This document shows positions 1-8,052 of a DNA stretch of 64,000 nt, piece after piece. Every line of letters starts with the position of its first letter. Within the stretch, counting starts at the first letter, position 1. Source of the DNA: Ruminococcus sp. (GTDB lineage Bacteria; Bacillota; Clostridia; Oscillospirales; Ruminococcaceae); NCBI GenBank assembly GCA_017470905.1, contig JAFUXL010000007.1, positions 186,001 through 250,000 of the forward strand, given 5' to 3'. The notes under the pieces were generated by a model. That model was not told the origin of the DNA, made no database searches, and was given only the letters and a program-made list of their open reading frames with translations. The position numbers and the translations under genes were made by a program.

Positions 1-317
1 TTTCTGCGCTCGATGCTCATGGTCTCGGGCATGGTGATAATAATTCTGTAGCCTCTTGATGCGGCAACGGAAGAAAGACCTATACCCGTGTTTCCGCTTG
101 TCGGCTCGATGATAACACTGCCCTCTTTGAGGACACCCTTTGCCTCGGCATCGTCTATCATAGCCTTGGCAATTCTGTCCTTAACACTTCCTGCGGGGTT
201 GAAGTATTCAAGTTTAGCGAGTATTCTTGCGCCTGTATTTTCGGCTTTTTCTATATTTTCGAGTTCGAGCAGGGGGGTACCGCCGATGAGGTCAGTAATT
301 TTTTTGTAGACAGCCAT
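1..317 (-). CDS. cysK: cysteine synthase, N-terminal part (runs off window)
   Basis: O-acetylserine sulfhydrylase makes cysteine from O-acetylserine and sulfide in the cytoplasm, using PLP. Only the first 105 residues lie in the window; the rest is beyond the left edge. The family signature NPAGSVKDR is visible, with K46 as the expected PLP-binding lysine, followed by the phosphate-binding [11 protein letters not shown] segment. The ATG at 317 has an AAGGAG ribosome site. A consensus promoter lies upstream at 369-397 and no gene precedes it, so it is probably transcribed on its own. The motif order is that of CysK; a cystathionine beta-synthase-type relative is less likely but cannot be excluded without the C-terminus. 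Confidence 0.93.
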   Translation of the reverse strand, partial: MAVYKKITDLIGGTPLLELENIEKAENTGARILAKLEYFNPAGSVKDRIAKAMIDDAEAKGVLKEGSVIIEPTSGNTGIGLSSVAASRGYRIIITMPETMSIERR

Positions 318-368
318 AAATGACAACTCCTTATAAAACTATTTTACCTATATGTTTGGTATGAAAAT

Positions 369-397
369 ATTATAGCACATTATTCATGATTTGTCAA
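369..397 (-). promoter_or_regulatory. promoter for cysK
   Basis: A TTGACA box at 392-397 and a TATAAT box at 369-374 on the minus strand are separated by exactly 17 nt, about 50 nt upstream of the cysK start. Both hexamers are perfect consensus. Confidence 0.88.
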
Positions 398-482
398 GGG
401 GTTTTTGAAAAAAATTTCACGCAGGAAAAAATCTGTCGTTTTAGGTGATTTTTTGCTGTAAACGGGCATTTCAGAATAATTC

Positions 483-514
483 ACAAAAATAATCCCCGTC
501 GTGAAACGGGGATT
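483..514 (-). terminator. intrinsic terminator after the TIM-barrel/AMP-binding fusion gene
   Basis: The stem AATCCCCGT/ACGGGGATT at 491-514 is followed on the minus strand by a T-rich tract. It lies directly downstream of the stop codon at 522. Confidence 0.85.
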
Positions 515-521
515 TAATATA

Positions 522-3059
522 TTATGCTGTTTCTATGCTGTTTGCGCCGTGGAGCTTGAGTTTTTCGACAGCCTGCTCCCTCATCTTGTATTTGAGGATT
601 TTTCCTGCCGCATTCATCGGGAAACCGTCAACGAAATCGACATATCTCGGACACTTGTGCTTTGCCATTCTTGCAAGGCAGAAATCCTTTATTTCCTGTT
701 CCGTTGCCGTTTCGCCGTCCTGAAGAATTATACAAGCCATAATCTCTTCGCCGTAGTCCTCATCGGGAACGCCTATAACCTGAACGTCCTTTACTTTCGG
801 GTAGGTGTAGAGGAAATCCTCTATTTCTTTCGGGTAGATATTTTCTCCTCCACGGATAATCATATCTTTAATGCGACCTGTGATTTTATAATATCCGTCT
901 GAGGAGCGTTTTCTTGCGAGGTCGCCCGTATGCAGCCAGCCCTCGGAGTCTATTGCTGCGGCGGTAGCCTCCGGCATTTTATAGTAGCCCTTCATGATAT
1001 TATAACCTCTTGCGACAAATTCGCCGTCCGTATCGTCGGGCAGCTCCTGATTGGTTTCGGGGTCAACGATTTTGCATTCAACACCGAAAATAGGTCCGCC
1101 GACAGTATTTACTCTCTGCTCGATTGTGTCTGTGGTCTTGCTCATAGTGGTTGCGGGAGATGCCTCTGTCTGACCGTAGGTAATGCATATTTCGCTCATA
1201 TGCATTTTCTCGATAACCTCTTCCATAGTCTTTATCGGACAGGGAGAGCCTGCCATTATGCCCGTTCTCATATAGGAAAAGTCCGTCTTTTCAAAATCTT
1301 CATGACCGAGCATGGCAATGAACATTGTCGGTACTCCGTGGAAACAGGTTATTTTCTCCTGATTTATGCAGTGCAGACCCTTTCTCGGAGAAAATCTGGT
1401 TATGGGAGACATGGTAGTGCCGTGTGTTGCGGAGGCAGTCATTGCAAGCACCATTCCGAAGCAATGGAACATGGGAACCTGTATCATCATTCTGTCAGCC
1501 GTTGACAAGTCCATGCAGTCGCCGATAGCCTTGCCGTTGTTTACAACGTTGTAATGCGTGAGCATAACGCCTTTGGGAAATCCCGTTGTACCTGATGTAT
1601 ACTGCATATTGCAGACATCGTGGATATTGATTGTGCGGCGGACGGCTTCTACTTCGCTGTAGGGTACATTCTTCGAGAGTGCGACAGCCTCCTCCCATGT
1701 ATAGCAGCCATGGTTTTTCGAGTCGCAGGTGATTACATTTTTGAGGAAAGGAAGTCTTTCGGATTTGAGCTGACCCGGCTCACAGCTTTCGAGTTCGGGG
1801 CAAAGCTCTTTTATTATATCCACATAGCTTATATTTTTGATACCGTCAATCATGACGAGCGTCATTGTATCGGACTGTCTGAGGAGGTATTCTGCCTCGT
1901 GTATGCGGTATTCGCTGTTCATGGTAACGAGTACTGCGCCGATTTTTGTCGTAGCCCAGAATGTTATATACCACTGCGGAACGTTCGTTGCCCATATAGC
2001 CACATGGTCGCTCTTTTTAACTCCCATTGCAAGGAGCGAGCGTGCGAATGTATCCACATCGTCACGAAATTCGGGATATGTTCTTGTATAGTCAAGCTCC
2101 GTATACCTGAAAGCATACTGGTTGGGGAACTGGTCGCATATGCGGTCAAGAACATCGGGGAAGGTATAGTTTAATATTCTCTCCTTAGGCCAGGGGTACT
2201 GTCCGGCCCCTCTTATGCTTGTCTGGAGGGAGTGCTTGTGCTTTCTCTTGTAGGGCGACATATATTCTGCGAACTGCGGAATAACTATGCCCGCATCACT
2301 CAAGTCGGGAGCCCAGCGTTTTACCCATTCAAGGGAGATATAGCCTGTATAGTTTATGGTATCGAGGGCGGCAATCATCTCTTTTACGGGAATATCGCCG
2401 CTGCCCATAATCATATATTTAACTTTTCCGTTTTCGTCAATAACCGAGTCCTTTACCTGAATATATTTAATATATTCGCCTAAATTCGCAACAGTGGTTT
2501 CGGGGGCTTCGTTATTGAAACGGTAGGGGTGGTGCATATCCCAAAGAGCGGCAACTTTACGGCTGCCCACATCGGAGAGAAGCTTTGCAAGACGTGCGGT
2601 ATCGCTGTATACGCCGTTAGTCTCGACGAGGAGCGTAATGTTGTATTCCTCCGCAATCGGTACGAGTTTTTTAAGGCATTCAATAACATATTCGTCATCG
2701 ACATCGCCGCCGGGAGCAGGTTCAAGGTCGCCGAGTATGCGTATATACGATGTGCCGAGCTTCTGTGCAAGCTTTGCGTATTCGGTTATTTCGTTTCTTG
2801 CCTCATCAAATCTATCCTTGAATTTAAGGCAGGCACCTGATGTAAGGCAGGGAATTTCGAGACCGAGGGATTTTAATTTTTCGATAGTTTTGGGGAGCTG
2901 TGCTTCCGTAAAGGGCTGCGCCTTTACCGAGAATATCTCATTTCCCAGACCACGTATTTCAATTCCGTCAAAGCCGAGGTCTTTTGCCATAGAATATATG
3001 TCAGTCCATGAGAAGTTGGGACAAGCGAGTGTTGAAAAGCTTATCTTCAAAAATATCAT
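522..3059 (-). CDS. fusion of sugar-isomerase-like TIM barrel and acyl-CoA synthetase (AMP-binding)
   Basis: An 845-residue protein with two apparently intact enzymes in one chain. Residues 5-265 resemble the xylose isomerase-like/AP endonuclease 2 TIM barrel, with candidate metal ligands E146, D174, H177 and E244. Residues about 285-845 are an ANL-family acyl-CoA synthetase. The adenylate motif YTSGTTGFPKG is at 487-497, an HTGDL motif follows, and the C-terminal lysine motif NAAGKILKYK is near the end. The ATG at 3059 sits directly against the AAAGGA ribosome site; a TTG at 3050 has better spacing (9 nt) and may be the true start, giving MKISFSTLACPNF. It is monocistronic with its own promoter and terminator. 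The acid and sugar substrates are unknown. Fusion of these two folds is unusual, and no frameshift is needed to join them. Confidence 0.85.
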   Translation of the reverse strand: MIFLKISFSTLACPNFSWTDIYSMAKDLGFDGIEIRGLGNEIFSVKAQPFTEAQLPKTIEKLKSLGLEIPCLTSGACLKFKDRFDEARNEITEYAKLAQKLGTSYIRILGDLEPAPGGDVDDEYVIECLKKLVPIAEEYNITLLVETNGVYSDTARLAKLLSDVGSRKVAALWDMHHPYRFNNEAPETTVANLGEYIKYIQVKDSVIDENGKVKYMIMGSGDIPVKEMIAALDTINYTGYISLEWVKRWAPDLSDAGIVIPQFAEYMSPYKRKHKHSLQTSIRGAGQYPWPKERILNYTFPDVLDRICDQFPNQYAFRYTELDYTRTYPEFRDDVDTFARSLLAMGVKKSDHVAIWATNVPQWYITFWATTKIGAVLVTMNSEYRIHEAEYLLRQSDTMTLVMIDGIKNISYVDIIKELCPELESCEPGQLKSERLPFLKNVITCDSKNHGCYTWEEAVALSKNVPYSEVEAVRRTINIHDVCNMQYTSGTTGFPKGVMLTHYNVVNNGKAIGDCMDLSTADRMMIQVPMFHCFGMVLAMTASATHGTTMSPITRFSPRKGLHCINQEKITCFHGVPTMFIAMLGHEDFEKTDFSYMRTGIMAGSPCPIKTMEEVIEKMHMSEICITYGQTEASPATTMSKTTDTIEQRVNTVGGPIFGVECKIVDPETNQELPDDTDGEFVARGYNIMKGYYKMPEATAAAIDSEGWLHTGDLARKRSSDGYYKITGRIKDMIIRGGENIYPKEIEDFLYTYPKVKDVQVIGVPDEDYGEEIMACIILQDGETATEQEIKDFCLARMAKHKCPRYVDFVDGFPMNAAGKILKYKMREQAVEKLKLHGANSIETA

Positions 3060-3086
3060 TCCTTTCTGATTTATCTTAACACGGAT

Positions 3087-3115
3087 ATTATATCACATTA
3101 AAGCGAAAAAGTCAA
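3087..3115 (-). promoter_or_regulatory. promoter for the TIM-barrel/AMP-binding fusion
   Basis: A TTGACT box at 3110-3115 and a TATAAT box at 3087-3092 are spaced by 17 nt on the minus strand, about 30 nt upstream of the start codon. Confidence 0.85.
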
Positions 3116-3325
3116 GTATTAAACCAGTATCATTGTCTGTAAAACCAAACCCGGCAGGTTGTTTTTTGTTATATTGATAATTATATCACATCATGGAAAA
3201 AATTACAAGAGGGATATAAAAATTTCCGGAATAAATATCTTAAAAAAAGCAATAATATTTTCAGACGCTTATTTAATGTTTTGAAATAAACGTCCATTAA
3301 TCCCGAATAAAGAGGTGTTCTCAAT

Positions 3326-3544
3326 ATGTGGGACAAACTTGCGCTTATTCTTCTGATTGTCGGAGGAATAAACTGGGGACTGGTCGGCATTTTCCAGCTT
3401 GACCTTATCGCCTGGATGTTCGGCGGTGCAGGAAGCCTTATCGCACGTACTCTCTACATTCTTGTAGCGATTTCTGCGGTATGGTGCATATCTCTTCTTT
3501 TCCGCAAGGAAGGGGAGCTGTCATACAATTCTGCAAGCCGATAA
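3326..3544 (+). CDS. small membrane protein, DUF378 family
   Basis: A 72-residue protein with two hydrophobic segments (about 4-25 and 38-60). It has the DUF378 signature of a glycine-rich first helix with GGINWGLVG, then a second helix ending near ISLLF. DUF378 proteins are small inner-membrane proteins of unknown role. A GAGGTG ribosome site precedes the ATG by a suitable distance. It stands alone between two minus-strand genes, and a strong hairpin terminator follows directly. No function can be assigned from the context. Confidence 0.8.
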   Translation: MWDKLALILLIVGGINWGLVGIFQLDLIAWMFGGAGSLIARTLYILVAISAVWCISLLFRKEGELSYNSASR

Positions 3545-3548
3545 AAAA

Positions 3549-3575
3549 ACGCTCCCTTACATGCCGCAGGGAGCG
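3549..3575 (+). terminator. intrinsic terminator after DUF378 gene
   Basis: The stem CGCTCCCT/AGGGAGCG lies just after the stop codon. A-rich sequence on the 5' side means it could also work for minus-strand transcripts. Confidence 0.65.
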
Positions 3576-3582
3576 ATACATA

Positions 3583-3675
3583 TTTAAAATCGTCAATTTG
3601 CGCCTTTGTAACCTTGCCATTTCGTTCACTGCGCTGCGCTCCGTTCACTTTCATGGCAAGGGCGCAAATTTCCTC
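3583..3675 (-). repeat. family 1 nested-hairpin repeat, copy a
   Basis: The outer stem AATTTGCGCC (3595-3604) pairs with GGCGCAAATT (3661-3670). The inner stem CCTTGCCAT (3612-3620) pairs with ATGGCAAGG (3653-3661). The core between them carries the repeated GTTCAC words typical of the family. The conserved tail ATTTTAAA is at the right edge in minus orientation. It lies between the convergent DUF378 and ldh genes. Confidence 0.85.
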
Positions 3676-3683
3676 TTATTTAC

Positions 3684-3770
3684 AATCGTCAATTTTTGCC
3701 TTTTAAGGCTTGACTACTCACTCACTTCGTTACACTCCGTTCGTTCATACGTCAAGGGCAAAAATTTCCT
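3684..3770 (-). repeat. family 1 nested-hairpin repeat, copy b
   Basis: Tandem to copy a. The outer stem AATTTTTGCC (3691-3700) pairs with GGCAAAAATT (3757-3766). The inner stem CTTGAC (3709-3714) pairs with GTCAAG (3751-3756). Stem sequences differ from copy a but stay complementary. Confidence 0.85.
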
Positions 3771-3844
3771 TATTTAATTCATAATATTTTCGATATTGTA
3801 TCGCCGCAGGCGATATAATTCTTAATTATGAATTATGCGTTATA

Positions 3845-4798
3845 TCAAAGTTGTAAGCCGTTGAAATTTTCTTCGAGTACATCGCAGGAATTTTTGAATT
3901 TCTCTTTTTCTTCGTCCGTGAGGGAGAGTTCTATAATCTCTTTCACACCGTTTCTGCCTATGATACAGGGTACACCGACAAATACATTTCTTGTGCTGTA
4001 TTCTCCGCAAAGCTTTGCGGAAACCGTCAGAACGCTGTTTTCATCGCCGAGGATAGCCTTTACAATTCTCGTGATAGCCATGCCTATGCCGTAATATGTC
4101 GCCCTCTTAGCCTCTATGATTTTATATGCGGCTGTGCGGACTTGTTCTTCTATCTTCTGCATATCGTCAATGCAGTAGTCGTTTTTGTCGTCCTCAAGGA
4201 TTTCCGTTACGTGCTTAGTTGCAAGCATAACCTGAGAAAGCGGCACAAATTCGCTGTCGCCGTGTTCGCCTATTACATATGCGTGGATATTCTTAGGGTC
4301 TACCGTGAAATAATCTCCGAGGAGATAGCGCAGTCTTGCGGTATCGAGGGAAGTACCCGTTCCGATAACTCTTGCCGAGCCGAAGCGTGAAAGCTCATAG
4401 GTTACTCTTGTCATGATGTCAACGGGATTTGTGGCTACGAGGAATATTCCGTCAAAGCCCGACTTAACGACGGGAGTTATAATCGAACGGAAAACCTCTG
4501 TATTTCTCTGTAAGAGGTCAAGTCTTGTCTCGCCTTCTTTCTGTGCGACACCTGCGGCTATTACGATAATATCCGCATCCTTGCAGTCATGGTAATCGCC
4601 TGCATAGATTTTCATATTTGATTTTGCAAAAGCAAGACCGTGGTTCAAATCCATAGCCTCTCCGTTAGCCCTGACCTTGTTCACGTCAATGAGAACGAGT
4701 TCATTGCAGATACCGCCCTGATTTACGAGGGCATAAGCGAAGCTCATTCCGACCATTCCCGTACCGATGAGTACGACTTTTCTCTTATCCGTATTCAT
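3845..4798 (-). CDS. ldh: L-lactate dehydrogenase
   Basis: NAD-dependent L-lactate dehydrogenase reduces pyruvate to lactate and regenerates NAD+ during fermentation in the cytoplasm. The 317-residue length is normal. The Rossmann motif GTGMVGMSFA is at residues 12-21. The coenzyme-loop segment AAGVAQKEGETRLDL carries the Gln/Arg pair that favours lactate over malate dehydrogenase activity. The proton-donor histidine lies in GEHGDSE. The ATG at 4798 follows an AAGGAG ribosome site (reading AAAAGGAGTGTTTTTCT). It is monocistronic with a perfect promoter about 110 nt upstream. The intervening leader is AT-rich and contains a short palindromic TAATTCATAATT-type repeat. Confidence 0.96.
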   Translation of the reverse strand: MNTDKRKVVLIGTGMVGMSFAYALVNQGGICNELVLIDVNKVRANGEAMDLNHGLAFAKSNMKIYAGDYHDCKDADIIVIAAGVAQKEGETRLDLLQRNTEVFRSIITPVVKSGFDGIFLVATNPVDIMTRVTYELSRFGSARVIGTGTSLDTARLRYLLGDYFTVDPKNIHAYVIGEHGDSEFVPLSQVMLATKHVTEILEDDKNDYCIDDMQKIEEQVRTAAYKIIEAKRATYYGIGMAITRIVKAILGDENSVLTVSAKLCGEYSTRNVFVGVPCIIGRNGVKEIIELSLTDEEKEKFKNSCDVLEENFNGLQL

Positions 4799-4904
4799 AG
4801 AAAAACACTCCTTTTTTTAATTCATAATTCATAATGCATAATTTTTTCTTAATCATAAATCGGATTTAAATCCCTTTTATATTATGTGCAGAAATTATAC
4901 TGTT

Positions 4905-4933
4905 ATTATAGCATAAATTGATATATATGTCAA
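4905..4933 (-). promoter_or_regulatory. promoter for ldh
   Basis: TTGACA (4928-4933) and TATAAT (4905-4910) on the minus strand are separated by 17 nt. Both are perfect hexamers. Confidence 0.88.
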
Positions 4934-4970
4934 GACTGTTAGGTTTAAACAACAAAAATAAAATTTTCTC

Positions 4971-4999
4971 TTGTAATTGATATGAAATTATGTTATAAT
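4971..4999 (+). promoter_or_regulatory. promoter for gltX
   Basis: TTGTAA (4971-4976) and TATAAT (4994-4999) are separated by 17 nt. It would give a leader of about 250 nt that contains one copy of each repeat family before the gltX ribosome site. Confidence 0.65.
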
Positions 5000-5036
5000 G
5001 AATTATAGCTATAGTAAATTTGAAATTTTTATAATA

Positions 5037-5119
5037 AAAGCGTTATTCCCCCCGCCTGCGGCGAGGGGAATAAGGAAAAAATGTGAGAATTTTTGTGCAT
5101 TATTTAAAAAGCTCATTTA
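5037..5119 (-). repeat. family 2 terminator-like hairpin repeat, copy a
   Basis: On the minus strand it reads ATAATGCACAAAAAT, a T-rich tract, then a hairpin of TTCCCC and GGGGAA arms around CCGCAGG. It is embedded in the presumed gltX leader, in antisense orientation. Confidence 0.7.
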
Positions 5120-5147
5120 TAGTTATAAGTTATTTGCGGTTTTAAAT

Positions 5148-5246
5148 AAGAGCAAATTTTTGCCTTTGACGTGTGAACGAACGGAGTATAACGAAGTGAG
5201 TGAATAGTCAAGCCACAAAAGTCAAAAATTTGCGATTTTAAATAGG
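5148..5246 (+). repeat. family 1 nested-hairpin repeat, copy c (gltX leader)
   Basis: The outer stem GCAAATTTTTG (5152-5162) pairs with CAAAAATTTGC (5223-5233). The inner stem TTGAC (5166-5170) pairs with GTCAA (5207-5211). The conserved tail GCGATTTTAAAT runs straight into the AGGAGG ribosome site of gltX. Confidence 0.82.
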
Positions 5247-5255
5247 AGGATTTTT

Positions 5256-6677
5256 ATGTCAGAAATCAAAACCAGATTTGCGCCCTCGCCTACAGGGTTC
5301 ATGCATATCGGAAATTTAAGAACAGCACTTTATTCCTATCTTCTTGCCAAATCTCAGGGCGGTAAATTCGTTCTGCGAATAGAGGATACCGACCAGGTTC
5401 GCCACGTTGACGGTGCGGAACAGGTCATAATCGACACACTCAAATCAACGGGCATCGAATACGATGAAGGACCCTATATCCAGAGCGAAAGGCTCGGTAT
5501 CTACAGAGAATATGCCGATAAACTCATAGAAAGCGGTCATGCATATTATTGCTTCTGTACTCCCGAAAGACTGGAGTCGCTTAAAGACGAAAAGGGTATA
5601 GGCGGTTATGACGGTCACTGCCGTACTCTCACACAGGAGGATATTCAGAAAAATCTCGCCGAGGGAAAGCCGTATGTTATACGTCAGAAAATGCCCGACA
5701 GCGGTACTACATCATATGTTGACGAGGTTTACGGAGAAGTCTCGATAGACAATTCCGAGCTGCGTGACCAGATAATGATAAAGGCTGACGGCTATCCGAC
5801 TTATAATTTCTGCCACGTTGTTGATGATTATTTAATGGGCATAACCCATGTCGTAAGGGGAAACGAATATCTCACTTCAACCCCGAAATACTGTCTTTTA
5901 TACGATGCCTTCGGCTGGGAAAGACCGCATTACGTTCATCTTCCGCTTTTAATGGGAAAGGATGCCGACGGCAATGTTTCAAAGCTTTCTAAAAGACACG
6001 GTGCGGTAAGCTTTCAGGATTTAATCGGTGACGGCTATCTCCCCGAAGCTGTCGTGAATTATATCGCTCTGCTGGGCTGGTGTCCGAAGGACAGCAATCA
6101 GGAATTTTTCACCATAGACGAGCTTAAAAAATCATTCTCAATGGAAGGACTGAGCAAGTCGCCTGCGGTTTTCGACTACGAAAAATTGAAATGGTTCAAT
6201 TCCGAATATATCAAAAAAATGCCTGATGATGAATACGGCAAAATCGTCATGCCGATACTTGAAAAAATATTCTCAGATAATATAAATATCGGAAAATTAT
6301 CCGAACTCCTCCACGGCAGACTGATTACATTCGGGGAGATAGGAGAAAGAACCGAATTTGTACTCAAAAGGCTCGATATGGACAATTCCCTCTATATCAA
6401 CAAGAAAAACAAAACCACCCCCGAACTCTGCAAGCAGATACTTAACGAATGCCTTCCGCTGCTCGAAAATCTCGAAAGCTGGGATAATGACAGCCTTTTC
6501 GCCCTCCTGAAAGAATATTCCGCATCAAGCGGCATAAAGGCAGGTGCGGTCATGTGGGCAGTGAGAATTGCCGTTGCCCGTCAGGGTATAACTCCCGGAG
6601 GAGCAACCGAATTAATGGAGGTTTTCGGAAAGAACGAGTCGATAGAGAGAATAAAGCTTGCAATAAGCGAATTGTAA
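5256..6677 (+). CDS. gltX: glutamyl-tRNA synthetase
   Basis: Class I aminoacyl-tRNA synthetase that charges tRNA-Glu (and in many Firmicutes also tRNA-Gln for later amidation). The 473-residue length is typical. The HIGH-type motif HIGN is at residues 17-20 within FAPSPTGFMHIGNLR. The KMSKS-type motif KLSKR is at residues 243-247. The C-terminal anticodon-binding domain ends normally. The AGGAGG ribosome site at 5244-5249 precedes the ATG. The gene follows a long leader carrying two repeats and is closed by a hairpin terminator, so it is probably transcribed alone. Whether the organism uses the indirect Gln route cannot be seen here. Confidence 0.97.
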   Translation: MSEIKTRFAPSPTGFMHIGNLRTALYSYLLAKSQGGKFVLRIEDTDQVRHVDGAEQVIIDTLKSTGIEYDEGPYIQSERLGIYREYADKLIESGHAYYCFCTPERLESLKDEKGIGGYDGHCRTLTQEDIQKNLAEGKPYVIRQKMPDSGTTSYVDEVYGEVSIDNSELRDQIMIKADGYPTYNFCHVVDDYLMGITHVVRGNEYLTSTPKYCLLYDAFGWERPHYVHLPLLMGKDADGNVSKLSKRHGAVSFQDLIGDGYLPEAVVNYIALLGWCPKDSNQEFFTIDELKKSFSMEGLSKSPAVFDYEKLKWFNSEYIKKMPDDEYGKIVMPILEKIFSDNINIGKLSELLHGRLITFGEIGERTEFVLKRLDMDNSLYINKKNKTTPELCKQILNECLPLLENLESWDNDSLFALLKEYSASSGIKAGAVMWAVRIAVARQGITPGGATELMEVFGKNESIERIKLAISEL

Positions 6678-6684
6678 AAAAAAT

Positions 6685-6712
6685 TCTCCCCGCAGGTCGG
6701 GGAGATTTTTAT
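6685..6712 (+). terminator. intrinsic terminator after gltX
   Basis: TCTCCCCGC/GGTCGGGGAGA hairpin followed by a run of T residues, just after the gltX stop. The convergent membrane-protein gene ends at the T run. Confidence 0.85.
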
Positions 6713-7248
6713 TTTTTTCTCCTGAATTTCGGCATAAAGCGTTTTTTGTATATATGATAGAACATATCGAGATTATAATCATAAAGCACAAAAATGACAT
6801 TGCATATCAAAAGCATGAAAATGCCGCCGTATTTTCCGAAATCCTGCATCTGTTCGAGCATTTCCTCTATGCCGAAAATATAGACGGTCATATAGAAGAA
6901 ACTGAGCGCACAGACGTTGAATATTATTGTTTTCAGAATAAAACGCACAAAGCCGATACGTATTTTTTGCAGATAAAAGCGCAGTATGGGATAATGACCA
7001 AAAAGCATTATGAATATAAGTGCGGCTTCCTTGTCGGCAGTTACAAGCATTGACAAAATACTTACTGCTATATATGTCAGCAATGCCCAGCTTGTGCTGA
7101 CCTCCGCCGCAATTATCATCATAAGCACTCCCGCAATCATGGGCAGTATGAGGTAAAAGGCAGGGAGTACTCCTGCAAGGAACATGGCTATCAGGCACAG
7201 AGCTGCGACTATTCCGCCGAGAGCTACCCTGTAGCTTATGTCTCTCAT
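6709..7248 (-). CDS. multi-pass membrane protein, function unknown
   Basis: A 179-residue protein with five or six hydrophobic segments (about 7-28, 32-48, 52-70, 74-88, 104-126, 143-163) and a basic C-terminal tail rich in Lys/Arg. The small size and helix-dense N-terminus with Ala/Gly faces recall ECF-type transporter S components, but I see no diagnostic motif and do not assign a substrate. Its start overlaps the stop of the SDR gene by 4 nt (ATGA), so it is the last gene of the long minus-strand operon and likely translated by coupling. Confidence 0.6.
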   Translation of the reverse strand: MRDISYRVALGGIVAALCLIAMFLAGVLPAFYLILPMIAGVLMMIIAAEVSTSWALLTYIAVSILSMLVTADKEAALIFIMLFGHYPILRFYLQKIRIGFVRFILKTIIFNVCALSFFYMTVYIFGIEEMLEQMQDFGKYGGIFMLLICNVIFVLYDYNLDMFYHIYKKRFMPKFRRKK

Positions 7249-8027
7249 TCAGTGACCGCCTTTGAGGAGGGTATATCTTTCTTTTTGGCTTTCTGGATAT
7301 TATATACAAGAGCCGTGCTTAACCTGTAGGGGAGGAATTTGTTTAAAAATACTCCGGCCTTTACAGAAAGTCCGGGGATTGCTATCACCTGACCCGAAAA
7401 TGCTTTTTTAAGGGCATATTCTGCGGCATAGTCGGGGGTAATCGGCTTCATGCTGAAGCTTACGCCTGCACGGTTGTTGAAATTGGTATCAACGGGTCCC
7501 GGACAAAGGATGGTTATTCCCACATTTGACCTGTCACGTCTCAGTTCCTCCGCAATGGCGAGGGAGAGCTTTACAACGTAGTTTTTGGATGCGTAGTAGG
7601 ACGAAAGGAGAGGTCCCGAAAGAAATCCTGCGGAGGATGCCACGTTGATGATTATGCCCCTGTTGTGCTTTTTGAAATCCCTGAGAAAAAGCTTCGAGAG
7701 GATATGCACGGCGGTTATATTGAGGTTTATCATATCTATCTCGTCTTTTAAATCCGTCTCGTCAAATTTTCCGAATATTCCGTAGCCTGCGTTGTTTATC
7801 AGCAGGTCAATATCCTTGTCCTTGCAGAATTTATACACCCTGAAAACCTCCGCCTTGTCGGATAAGTCTGCCGGGATTATCAAGGTATTGTTGCCGAGCT
7901 TTCTCTGCATATCGATGAGGACAGCCTCGTTTCTTCCCGTGAGAACGAGTTCCCAGCCTCTTTTGTTGAGCTGTTTTGCGAAGCTCATGCCTATTCCCGA
8001 TGTTGCGCCTGTAATTAATGCTCTCAT
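7245..8027 (-). CDS. short-chain dehydrogenase/reductase
   Basis: A 260-residue classical SDR oxidoreductase using NAD(P)H. The cofactor motif TGATSGIG is at residues 6-13, the NNAG motif in the middle, and the catalytic Ser plus YASK motif (SSYYASKNY) around residues 145-160. The chosen ATG at 8027 has a clear AAGGAG ribosome site; an upstream in-frame ATG would add 33 residues overlapping the preceding gene and lacks a ribosome site. It follows the DHHW-like gene by 25 nt and overlaps the downstream membrane-protein gene by 4 nt. The substrate is unknown; the fold and length fit the DltE/YqjQ-like SDR group, which is only a guess. Confidence 0.88.
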   Translation of the reverse strand: MRALITGATSGIGMSFAKQLNKRGWELVLTGRNEAVLIDMQRKLGNNTLIIPADLSDKAEVFRVYKFCKDKDIDLLINNAGYGIFGKFDETDLKDEIDMINLNITAVHILSKLFLRDFKKHNRGIIINVASSAGFLSGPLLSSYYASKNYVVKLSLAIAEELRRDRSNVGITILCPGPVDTNFNNRAGVSFSMKPITPDYAAEYALKKAFSGQVIAIPGLSVKAGVFLNKFLPYRLSTALVYNIQKAKKKDIPSSKAVTE

Positions 8028-8052
8028 AATTTTACACTCCTTATTTATATTT

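Noticed and set aside
3590-3777. Short open frames across the tandem family 1 repeats
   Set aside because: They only reflect the inverted-repeat sequence, and similar frames appear at every copy of the element.
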